Of a DNA stretch of 10,643 bases, positions 1-5,802 are shown in pieces. The DNA is from JAWLBW01 sp041687475. Its GTDB lineage: Bacteria > J088 > JAWLBW01. Every line of letters begins with the position of its first letter. The stretch's first letter is position 1. The notes beneath the pieces were generated by a model that saw only the letters and a program-made list of their open reading frames with translations, made no database searches and had not been told where the DNA came from. The stretch lies in the NCBI GenBank assembly GCA_041687475.1, contig JAWLBW010000148.1, positions 1 to 10,643 on the forward strand. The letters run 5' to 3'. Both the position numbers and the translations under genes were made by a program.

Positions 1-62
1 CACCTCGGCAGTGTGATTGTACCCGGTCGAGCGCATTTTCGCGAGTTTCACGCCAACACGGG

Positions 63-91
63 TTGCCGGTCGCCTTATCGAGCGGTACACT
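63..91 (+). promoter_or_regulatory. Candidate sigma70-type promoter for the first two genes
   Basis: A -35-like TTGCCG (63-68) and a -10-like TACACT (86-91) are separated by exactly 17 bp. Each matches consensus at 4 of 6 positions. Transcription would start near 98 and give a leader of about 37 nt, which includes the purine-rich GGGGGAGG ribosome site just before the ATG at 135. The spacing is good but the hexamers are only moderate, so this is a prediction. Confidence 0.4.
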
Positions 92-134
92 CAGCGACAA
101 GCACACATTTTCCGGGGAATGGGGGAGGTGGCCG

Positions 135-488
135 ATGTTTGCCGAAATCGAGGTGCGTCGAGACGAGTCGGGTATGGGCCGCCGCTGGTTCACCAGCGAC
201 GGGTTCGAGCTGGTGGTGTGGTGCGATGGCGAAGCCCCGTACGGGTTTCAGCTCTGTTACCGCTTCGGCGCGTGCGAATACGCCCTGACCTATACGCCCG
301 TCGGCGGTTACGCGCACGACCGTATCGACGACGGCGAGGCTTCGGTTCTTGCCAACCGTACGCCGGTTCTCAGGCCCGATGCGGGCCCCGGACTCGCTCA
401 TGTTCGCCGTGAGTTCATGGCGCGCGCGGTTTTTCTTCCGCCGGAAATTCGAATGTTTGTGGAAAGAGGGTTAGGACATGCCGGATGA
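135..488 (+). CDS. Uncharacterised 117-residue protein
   Basis: I do not recognise this family. The start at 135 is chosen because GGGGGAGG lies 5-8 nt upstream; the frame is open further up to an ATG at 63, but that ATG has no ribosome site and would fall on the predicted -35. The protein has no signal peptide or membrane segment. Its middle (about residues 20-65) alternates hydrophobic and polar residues with many aromatics and Gly, as expected of beta strands. The C-terminal third ends in a short amphipathic segment containing LPPEIRMFVERGL. The end of the gene overlaps the next one by 11 nt, so the two are probably co-translated and may work together. Function is unknown; confidence is for the gene being real. 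Confidence 0.7.
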   Translation: MFAEIEVRRDESGMGRRWFTSDGFELVVWCDGEAPYGFQLCYRFGACEYALTYTPVGGYAHDRIDDGEASVLANRTPVLRPDAGPGLAHVRREFMARAVFLPPEIRMFVERGLGHAG

Positions 489-957
489 CGACGGTATCTG
501 GTCGCGCAGGTTTCGCTTGCCTGCCGCCGTTCTTGTGTTGGTTCTGTTGTCGATGACTGGCGGCGGCTGTAACCGCGAGCCCGAGTGGACGCTCGAACGC
601 GCCGGTCAACGTCTGTTCGAGGTCAGGAGCCTGCCGCTGGGCGACATCGTGGGGTTGCAGTTCGGCCCGTTCACACAGGCCGACTGGTTCGTGGTGTATC
701 CGGCCATGGCCGACAGCGCGACGTTCTCGACCATCAGCCGGCTTGCCGAGCATGAAGCGGCTCTGAAGGAACTCGCAGGCAGCGATGCGCCCGGAATGGC
801 GCTGATCAAGGACGACCGGGTCATTGAAGACTGGCCCCTTCCGGCGCCCTATGCGACGCGCAAGGTGCATGCCCGCCCGGCCGACGCCGTCAACGGTATA
901 CGGTTCGCCCGTCATGCCGAGCCGGGCCGCAACGTCATCATTCTGGGCGTCGACTGA
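478..957 (+). CDS. Probable small lipoprotein, function unknown (159 aa)
   Basis: The N-terminus has a basic stretch (SRRFR, residues 9-13), then a hydrophobic core rich in Val and Leu (about 14-24), then TGGGC with Cys31. This resembles a signal peptidase II site, but Gly at -3 is not typical, so lipidation is likely rather than certain; a plain signal peptide or anchor is the alternative. The mature part (about 128 residues) shows no motif I recognise. It contains a predicted helix around SRLAEHEAALKELAG and otherwise looks mixed alpha/beta. The start is supported by AGAGGG seven nt upstream. It overlaps the preceding gene by 11 nt in a different frame, suggesting translational coupling. 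Downstream is a convergent gap, so this is the end of a two-gene unit. Confidence 0.7.
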   Translation: MPDDDGIWSRRFRLPAAVLVLVLLSMTGGGCNREPEWTLERAGQRLFEVRSLPLGDIVGLQFGPFTQADWFVVYPAMADSATFSTISRLAEHEAALKELAGSDAPGMALIKDDRVIEDWPLPAPYATRKVHARPADAVNGIRFARHAEPGRNVIILGVD

Positions 958-1010
958 TCGTGCCGCCGCGGCTGCCCGAGCCGCAGTGATGGCAACTTAA
1001 CGACCGGAAT

Positions 1011-1050
1011 GGCGGAAAGTCTGACGTTTCGTACGCTACGATTTTCCGCC
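1011..1050. repeat. 8-bp inverted repeat with 24-nt loop
   Basis: GGCGGAAA at 1011-1018 is perfectly complementary to TTTCCGCC at 1043-1050. The loop of 24 nt contains the small palindrome CGTACG. Lying 54 nt after the stop of the lipoprotein gene and in a convergent gap, it may act as a bidirectional terminator or mRNA 3' end structure. A run of T is lacking and the loop is large, so the role is inferred only from position. Confidence 0.45.
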
Positions 1051-1190
1051 TTGGCGTGCGCGCCGATCTGCCCTTGGCTGCCTGCTCTTCCCAGACGGCG
1101 TGCCGCGGCCGGCAACCGTAAACCCGTGAAAACTTCTCCCGTGGCCCATTGGGTTGGTTCCAGACCTGACTCCCCCGGCTCCCGGCTTGT

Positions 1191-1216
1191 GGATTAAGGA
1201 TTGGGGATTGGGGATT
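1191..1216. repeat. Tandem heptamer repeat (GGATTGG)n
   Basis: Four consecutive units can be read: GGATTAA (1191-1197), GGATTGG (1198-1204), GGATTGG (1205-1211) and a partial GGATT (1212-1216). The array ends 11 bp from the stop codon of the hydrolase-fold lipoprotein gene. Heptamer arrays of this AATCCCC type occur in intergenic DNA of several bacteria, where they are usually dispersed and vary in copy number. No function can be assigned here. Confidence 0.75.
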
Positions 1217-1227
1217 TTCGTAGCAGC

Positions 1228-2175
1228 CTACTCTTCGAGTTCCAGGCCTTCTTCGACGAAGGGAAAGACGTCGCGCACGGCGTCCTTGCCCACGACCAGC
1301 GAGACGTGGCCGTATTCGCGATCGTCGCCCAGGGCGCGCGAGAAGAATCGGTAGAAACGCGTCTGGCTGCCGGCCTTGCGGTAGGTTTCGTAGGTCTGCC
1401 AGGGCGGGGCGACGGCGTCGGTCTGGCCTACCAGTACGGTTACCGGGGCCGTGAGCGAGGCAAGCCCCTGTTCGAAGCGTTCATCCCAGCGTGCCCGGCG
1501 CAGGGCCTCGGCCAGATCGTTGAGCAGGGCGGGCCCTACCGGGGTGAGCTGGCGCTCGAGCCAGGCCGGTGAAACGGGGTCGGTGCCGTAGCTGAACAGC
1601 AGGGCGTCGAGCAGGCGACGCTCGGCCGCCGGACGTGCTTTGTAATTGCGGGCCTCGCTGAGTCGATGCGGGGCGTTCCAGTCTTGTCGCGCAAAGTCCA
1701 TGACGGGGTCGAGGGGGTATTGCAGGTCGCCCGGCACGGCGAGAAAGACGTAACGGACTACCTCGTCGCGGCGGCCGGCCCGGATGACGTTCACGCCGCC
1801 GAGGCCGTGGGCCACCACCATCAATTCTCTTTCACTGCCGAGCTGATCCATGACGGCCGCGACCCAGTCGGTGGCGGCGTCGAGATCGGCCGTAAGCGGC
1901 AGGTCGCGCCAGTCGAGCACCCAGACGTCGAAGCCGCGATTCTGCAGCCAGGGGGCGAGCCCGCCGAAACCGGGAACGTCGAAGATGCGCCACGAAATAC
2001 CCGGCGATCCGACGATGAGCACGCGCTCACCTTCGCCCGGATAGTGGTGCAGTGATGGGCCGCGGTTTTCGCCGCGTTGTACGTCGGCGCGGTTTACCGG
2101 GCCGCTGCGGCGGGCCGAGGCGCACGAGGCGGCGAGCAGGAGCAGGCAGAGCAGGAGCAGGGATCGGCGCATCAT
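1228..2175 (-). CDS. Alpha/beta-hydrolase-fold lipoprotein lacking the nucleophilic serine
   Basis: This 315-residue protein starts with two Met and two Arg, then a Leu-rich core and AASC with Cys18, a good lipoprotein signal; the mature protein probably sits on a membrane facing the periplasm. The fold is recognisable by comparison with the gene just upstream. GFDVWVLDWR (81-90) matches GWDVWAIDLR, and the C-terminal EYGHVSLVVG (287-296) matches DYGHVDLTVG. The predicted acid Asp253 and base His290 are kept. The nucleophile elbow, however, reads AHGLGG with Gly124 (codon GGC at 1804-1806) where the neighbour has GHSMGG. The usual HG of the oxyanion loop is replaced by GSPG (56-59). If sequenced correctly, ordinary serine hydrolysis is not expected; it may bind a ligand or help its neighbour. 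Its ATG overlaps the upstream stop as ATGA, so translation is coupled. Confidence 0.9.
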   Translation of the reverse strand: MMRRSLLLLCLLLLAASCASARRSGPVNRADVQRGENRGPSLHHYPGEGERVLIVGSPGISWRIFDVPGFGGLAPWLQNRGFDVWVLDWRDLPLTADLDAATDWVAAVMDQLGSERELMVVAHGLGGVNVIRAGRRDEVVRYVFLAVPGDLQYPLDPVMDFARQDWNAPHRLSEARNYKARPAAERRLLDALLFSYGTDPVSPAWLERQLTPVGPALLNDLAEALRRARWDERFEQGLASLTAPVTVLVGQTDAVAPPWQTYETYRKAGSQTRFYRFFSRALGDDREYGHVSLVVGKDAVRDVFPFVEEGLELEE

Positions 2176-3254
2176 TCGTGGCTCCGCAACCAGGTTTCGA
2201 GTTCAGGATAGACTTCGCGGGGGGCATTGTCGCCCACCGTCAGATCGACATGGCCGTAATCGTGCGAGTCGCCGTTGGCGCGGGCGAAGATGCGCAGCCG
2301 TTTATCCGTCGACGCAGCGGCGTCGAAAGCAGGGGTGATGGCTGCAATCGTGCCCAGGTTGTCGGCAATGCCGCCGACGACGTGCAACGGTACCGTCAGG
2401 CGCGAGAGACCGGCCAGGTAGTCGATGGCGCCGTCGCGGCTGGCGAACGGGGCGCCGGTGAAGGGGCCTGCCAGCGAGCGCAGCACGCCCCCCGCCATAT
2501 TGGCCGTGCCGTTGTACATGATGAGGCGCGCCGACTCAGGGCTCAGGTTGTCGTAGTTCCACACCAGGTATTCGGCGCGGGTGCGAAAGGCACCGCCGAA
2601 AACGGCGATGCCGGGAATGAAGGCTCGCTCGGGCACGGTAAACAGATAGTCACGAAAGGCGGGCGCCATTTCCTGGGCCCAGGCAAGATAGCCGGCGTAA
2701 CCGGTAAAGCGCACCGGCGATCCCACGGTCGTTACCGTCTTCAGCTTTGCATCGCCGTAACGACTCACGTAGCCGTACATGATCATGCCGCCCATCGAGT
2801 GACCGACCCAGTGCACGCGCGGCGCACCGGTCCGGCGCAGCACTTCGTCGATGACGGCCGGCACGTCGCGGGTTACGTAATCGTCGAAGTCATAGTTCCA
2901 CGACTTGTCGTTGAACAGCGAGGGTGTATCGCTGTGCCCGACGCCGCGCAGGTCGATGGCCCACACGTCCCAGCCGCGCTCGGCAAGATAGCGGGGAAAC
3001 GATTTTTCTTCGTCGAGCGACCACGTACGTTCGTTGGCGCTGATGCCGTGGCTCACGACCACCGGCGTACCGTGGGCCGACGTGCCGGGCGCCGGACGAT
3101 AGTGGTGCATGGCGATGCGCCACCCGTCTTCGGTTTCGGCGTGGACGATTTCGTCGCTGATGGGGGCGCGGTGCAGCAGCGGCGCCCAGAGGCAGGCCTG
3201 CAGAAGCATCGGGGCGATGACCGCGGCAAGGCTTCGAAGCAGAAACGCATTCAT
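2172..3254 (-). CDS. Alpha/beta-hydrolase lipoprotein, probable lipase/esterase
   Basis: This 360-residue protein is probably a lipid or ester hydrolase on the cell envelope. The start at 3254 is preferred because AAAAGG lies about 6 nt upstream; a Met five codons earlier (3269) has no ribosome site. The signal is a short N-region with Arg7, a hydrophobic core and LLQAC with Cys21 as likely lipidated residue. Features of the fold are SHG (68-70) for the oxyanion loop, GWDVWAIDLRGVGHSD (94-109), GHSMGG (151-156) with nucleophile Ser153, probable acid Asp298 and catalytic His335. The sequence pattern (TEDGW start, then the HG loop and the DLRG strand) resembles lysosomal/gastric-type lipases and PHA-depolymerase-like hydrolases, but the substrate cannot be read from sequence. 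It is the middle gene of a three-gene unit and is translationally coupled to a paralog lacking the nucleophile. Confidence 0.9.
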   Translation of the reverse strand: MNAFLLRSLAAVIAPMLLQACLWAPLLHRAPISDEIVHAETEDGWRIAMHHYRPAPGTSAHGTPVVVSHGISANERTWSLDEEKSFPRYLAERGWDVWAIDLRGVGHSDTPSLFNDKSWNYDFDDYVTRDVPAVIDEVLRRTGAPRVHWVGHSMGGMIMYGYVSRYGDAKLKTVTTVGSPVRFTGYAGYLAWAQEMAPAFRDYLFTVPERAFIPGIAVFGGAFRTRAEYLVWNYDNLSPESARLIMYNGTANMAGGVLRSLAGPFTGAPFASRDGAIDYLAGLSRLTVPLHVVGGIADNLGTIAAITPAFDAAASTDKRLRIFARANGDSHDYGHVDLTVGDNAPREVYPELETWLRSHE

Positions 3255-3285
3255 GGCGAACCTTTTCATGCAGGAGGGGGTGAAA

Positions 3286-3876
3286 CTAATCGCGGCGCTG
3301 GGCCAGGAAGGCTTCGCGCACCGCCGAGCTGTTCTTGCCGCGCAGCAGACCGAGCACCCGCTGGAAGTCGCGCAGGCTGCCGATGCCGTGGGCGCGGGCA
3401 ATACGCATGACCTTCCACCCGCCCTTGATGGCGATTTTCCAGTAACCGTGACGCAGTATCTGGGTAATGGGCGAAACGATCTGGAAGTCGATGCGCCGGT
3501 CTTCGTCGAGCAGAAAGCAACACTCGTACATTCGGGTCGCAAAGTCGCCGATGTTGGCGTTTTCGTCTTCGGTCAGGTAGGCGATGGCGCCTTCGGTGAA
3601 GGCGAAGAAGAAATCGGGGTTGACCGGCTCGCCGGGTTCGAGCACCGACACGCCGGCCCGGCGCACCAGGTTCCAATCGGTGTCGTCGCCGGCGAAACGC
3701 ACGTGCGAGCATACCCCCTCGCCGAGTGGCCGCGCCGCTTCCATCCACGCCGGATGCTCGGCGAAGAAACGAATGAGCTTCTGCCGTGCCTCGGGAGAAA
3801 CGGTGGGCTGCGGTGCCGCGTCGACGGCTGACTGTAATGCGGGTGATGTCGTCATATCGGTTCGCCGGGCGGCCAT
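3286..3876 (-). CDS. Uncharacterised 196-residue protein, possibly SCP2-like lipid carrier
   Basis: This is the first gene of the minus-strand unit; its stop is 31 bp before the hydrolase start. No signal peptide or membrane segment is seen, so it is probably cytoplasmic. After a low-complexity N-terminus (about 1-27) the protein has a helical part, then an alternating segment containing PDFFFAFTEGAIAYL (about 86-100), a double Cys (118-119), and a Lys/Gly-rich segment HGYWKIAIKGGWKVMRIAR. The arrangement, with a hydrophobic strand and helix followed by a small basic segment, reminds me of SCP2-type sterol/acyl carriers, but I cannot confirm the family. The start is uncertain: ATG at 3876 and ATG at 3855 both lack a clear ribosome site, and the seven residues between them are not informative. 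Company with two lipoprotein hydrolases would fit a role in lipid handling; this is inference. Confidence 0.7.
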   Translation of the reverse strand: MAARRTDMTTSPALQSAVDAAPQPTVSPEARQKLIRFFAEHPAWMEAARPLGEGVCSHVRFAGDDTDWNLVRRAGVSVLEPGEPVNPDFFFAFTEGAIAYLTEDENANIGDFATRMYECCFLLDEDRRIDFQIVSPITQILRHGYWKIAIKGGWKVMRIARAHGIGSLRDFQRVLGLLRGKNSSAVREAFLAQRRD

Positions 3877-4274
3877 GGATTGGGAGACCCGTCTGGAGCC
3901 TGCACCTTATCCCGGAGCCACCACATGATAACGCAGGCGCCCGAACGGGGCAAAGGGCCCGGTGGTTCGGCGGCAGCGTATCGACCCCGCATTTCGGCGA
4001 CCTCCTGATCCGAAGATCCGGAAACCTACGGCGGCCAGGGAATAAGCCCGCCGGCGCGGTCAGGTTCCGACTCGTACGCTTATCGGGGAAGGCGACCCGT
4101 TAGTTCACGCCTCGTACGCGTAACGCGGCCGGCCTGCAGGGATAGCTGTTTTCCGGCTTTCTGCGTTCATTCCACCCCCGGCCTTCCCCTTCGCCCGCTC
4201 GGCCACGGGGCCTACCGCGCATCTGTGTTGCGAATAGGGGGCAATGGGAAGGGCAGGCGAGAAAAGGCCAATAA

Positions 4275-4364
4275 TGAATGGGTGATTCACTATTGCAGCG
4301 CAAATATGGCGGTCACCGCCTGCCGAAGCGCAAAATCGCCCTGGAAAAGTGAATGGGGTATTCA
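4275..4364. promoter_or_regulatory. Pair of 15-bp dyads, possible operators
   Basis: TGAATGGGTGATTCA (4275-4289) and TGAATGGGGTATTCA (4350-4364) share the form TGAAT-N5-ATTCA and differ at only two spacer positions. Their starts are exactly 75 bp apart, close to seven helical turns, so two bound dimers could lie on the same face of the DNA. Between them are another dyad, GGCGGTCACCGCC (4308-4320), and the repeated octamer AGCGCAAA. Arms of 5 bp with a 5-bp spacer suit a dimeric helix-turn-helix or ribbon-helix-helix regulator. The regulator and target are unknown; the nearest start codons are at 3876 (minus) and 4723 (plus). Confidence 0.45.
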
Positions 4365-4527
4365 TTTTTGGGGTTTCCTCCAGTCGGCGTCGAAAAGCGG
4401 ATTTCAGGCACCTGGCGGCTTGCGTGGGGGCTTGTGGAAGATGAAGGCAGGCCAAACCCCGGCTCCGTACAAGGGGAAAAGTCGCGGAAAACACCTCCCC
4501 GGCCACCCCCTGCGTGCCGTGGGGATC

Positions 4528-4690
4528 GCAGCCCTTCGGCTGCTCCGCCGACGGCTACGCCTCGGGCATCTTGTGGAGCTCACGCAGGCAGGCCGAGACA
4601 CATCGGGGGAGTACCGGATTCACGGGGCGGGCCGGGAACCTTACCCGGCCGGTGGCGGCAGGGGCAGCCGAGCCCCCGGGTAGGCCTACC
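4528..4690. repeat. Cluster of hairpins and a 12-bp palindrome before the Nudix gene
   Basis: Four inverted repeats lie close together: GCAGCC/GGCTGC with a 4-nt loop (4528-4543), GGCCGGG/CCCGGCC with a 7-nt loop (4630-4650), GGGGC/GCCCC with a 6-nt loop (4661-4676) and the perfect palindrome GGTAGGCCTACC (4679-4690). None is followed by a T run on the plus strand. The last lies 32 bp before the Nudix ATG. It could be an operator, a structured 5' leader or remnants of a repetitive element; sequence alone does not decide. Confidence 0.45.
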
Positions 4691-4722
4691 GCCCGCCGAA
4701 GCGGCCGTGGTACATTGATACG

Positions 4723-5238
4723 ATGCCGCTTCGCGCACTCGCGTGCTGCCTCGGGGTCGTGCTGGTGGGCTGCAGCCTGCACCAGGGCGTATACCGGGTC
4801 GACTATGACTGGCCGCCCCGGGTCATGCGCCTGCGGGTCGGCGGCCTGCTCGAACGCAACGGCAGGTACCTGGTCGATGTGGCCCCGGGTAACCCGCCCT
4901 CGGTCGAACTGTTCGGCGGCGGCGTCGAAGCGGGCGAGTCGCCGCGCGAGGCGTTGGTTCGCGAATGGCGCGAAGAGCTCGGCGTAACGCCCGAAGTCGG
5001 CGCGCTGCGGGCGGTCGTGCAGCGGTTTTTCGAATTCGGCGGGGCCCGGGTGAGCCAGCTCGACCTCGTTTTCGAGGTGCGCTTGCCGCCCACGGCACGA
5101 ATCGCCGTGGAAGACGGTCGGCGGCCCCATTGGTTCACGCCCGCCGAATTTGCCCGTGTGCGGCCGCTGCCCGGTATTTTGTTCGCCTCGCTGCCGATAA
5201 CCGACGGTGTGGTTTATCTCGAAGAGGAGCGTTTGTGA
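4723..5238 (+). CDS. Nudix hydrolase with apparent lipoprotein signal peptide
   Basis: The Nudix signature GX5EX7REUXEEXGU is complete at residues 66-88 (Gly66, Glu72, Arg80-Glu81, Glu84-Glu85, Gly87). This predicts a Mg-dependent hydrolase of a nucleoside diphosphate linked to another group; the substrate is unknown. Trp82 stands where an aliphatic residue is common. The domain proper begins at about residue 35. The 34 residues before it look like a lipoprotein signal: MPLR, a hydrophobic core, then LVGC with Cys17, which fits the lipobox exactly. The alternative is that translation begins at Met35 (4825), giving an ordinary 137-residue cytosolic Nudix enzyme. Neither start has a clear ribosome site. 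A -10-like TACATT at 4711-4716 would give a nearly leaderless transcript at the ATG of 4723. The stop overlaps the next start as GTGA. Confidence 0.88.
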   Translation: MPLRALACCLGVVLVGCSLHQGVYRVDYDWPPRVMRLRVGGLLERNGRYLVDVAPGNPPSVELFGGGVEAGESPREALVREWREELGVTPEVGALRAVVQRFFEFGGARVSQLDLVFEVRLPPTARIAVEDGRRPHWFTPAEFARVRPLPGILFASLPITDGVVYLEEERL

Positions 5239-5669
5239 AAGCGTCGATCAAGCTCGACATGGAAGGTCTGGTGCGCGCGTTCAGCGACGGCGCGCGTGAC
5301 AAGTACGAATACGTGCTCGACCTGGAAACGGGCACGGTTCATTTCATTCCTCTTGCCGTTCTGCGCGCGGTCGACGAAGGCACGCTCAATATCGACGAGC
5401 TCAAGCCCCAGGAGCGCGAACGGGCGCAGATTGCCCAGGAGTACGCCGACGACCTGAGCGGCCGCTTCGAGCTCGTGCCCTACATTGAATCCGAAGCCTT
5501 CGACGAGTGGAAGCAGGAATTTCTCGCCGAACGGGGCGAAACCGAACTGACCGCCGACAACAGCCTCGACTGGGAAACCTACCGTGTCGGGCGGGTGACC
5601 GAAGAAATCGACTGGTGGATTGAGGAAACCGAGCTCTTCGCCGGCGATGAAGACGCCGAAGACTGGTAG
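5235..5669 (+). CDS. UPF0158 family protein
   Basis: This 144-residue, strongly acidic protein begins at a GTG with GAGGAG about five nt upstream. An upstream extension of the same frame merely runs antiphase through the Nudix gene. The family is recognised by the start IKLDMEGLVRAF, then the segment that turns from a described 'residue/ETG' strand (YVLDLETGTVHFI, 26-38) to an acidic helix (RERAQIAQEYADDL, 61-74), then RFELVPYIESEAFDEWKQEF (77-96). Usual family members are of similar length. No biochemical function is established for UPF0158. The C-terminus (about 120-144) is very acidic with paired Trp (127-128) and a final Trp. The 4-nt GTGA overlap couples it to the Nudix gene, so the two probably form a two-gene operon. 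Confidence 0.85.
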   Translation: MKASIKLDMEGLVRAFSDGARDKYEYVLDLETGTVHFIPLAVLRAVDEGTLNIDELKPQERERAQIAQEYADDLSGRFELVPYIESEAFDEWKQEFLAERGETELTADNSLDWETYRVGRVTEEIDWWIEETELFAGDEDAEDW

Positions 5670-5802
5670 CGTGCAGCACGGTCAACCGTTCGAGGGGGCG
5701 AGCCTGCGCTGGTGAGAGGGTGAGATCAGGCTGGTCCGGCCGTGCATCAGCTACCGGCCACCGGCCCAAGACCGTGCAGTCCTGCAACCGGTACCTCTCA
5801 CC
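5670..5802. terminator. Convergent gap with long-range 9-bp inverted repeat
   Basis: The UPF0158 and TrmJ genes end towards each other here, so both transcripts must end in or beyond this segment. GGTGAGAGG (5711-5719) is complementary to CCTCTCACC (5794-5802); the right arm covers the TrmJ stop codon. The 74-nt interior contains CCGGCC repeated twice. There is no compact hairpin with a T run, so calling it a terminator rests on location; I see nothing coding in it. Confidence 0.3.

Larger units (their letters stand above)
958..1227. other. Convergent intergenic gap with inverted repeat and heptamer array
   Basis: This lies between two genes that end towards each other. I see no coding sequence here: the short open frames have no ribosome site and no plausible protein. 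It holds an 8-bp inverted repeat (1011-1050) and a tandem heptamer repeat (1191-1216), annotated separately. No hairpin followed by a clear T run is present, so how transcription from either side ends is not obvious. Confidence 0.6.
3877..4722. other. Large intergenic gap between divergent units, no credible gene
   Basis: These 846 bp separate the minus-strand hydrolase unit from the plus-strand Nudix gene. Open frames exist on both strands (for example 4105-4506 minus and 4225-4683 plus), but they have no ribosome sites, no recognisable domain and amino-acid content typical of chance frames in GC-rich DNA. Local composition is less GC-rich at about 4255-4385 than in the flanking genes, as expected of regulatory DNA. 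Visible structure includes a 9-bp direct repeat CTCGTACGC at 4071 and 4111, two 15-bp dyads (4275, 4350), an 8-bp direct repeat AGCGCAAA at 4297 and 4327, and hairpins and a palindrome between 4528 and 4690. An unannotated small RNA is possible. Confidence 0.6.

Noticed and set aside
1191..1216. CRISPR array
   Set aside because: Units are only 7 bp with no spacers; it is a simple tandem repeat.
2052..3410. Long plus-strand open frame (452 codons)
   Set aside because: It lies antisense to the two hydrolase genes, which have clear motifs and ribosome sites. Its product is rich in Arg, Gly, Ala and His with no domain, as expected of a shadow frame in GC-rich DNA.
4105..4506. Minus-strand open frame in the large intergenic gap
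   Set aside because: It has no ribosome site or domain and uneven composition; it spans the operator-like dyads. A chance frame is likelier than a gene.
4225..4683. Plus-strand open frames in the large gap
   Set aside because: No ribosome site is seen, and the products are basic, Gly/Arg/Pro-rich and end among hairpins. Not supportable as a gene.
3877..4722. tRNA or other known structured RNA
   Set aside because: I looked for a GGTTCGANTCC-type T loop and cloverleaf arms and found none; the sequence GGTTCCGACTC at 4064 lacks matching arms.
5670..5680. CGTGC-A-GCACG hairpin after the UPF0158 stop
   Set aside because: The loop would be one base, so it cannot form a stable stem as written.
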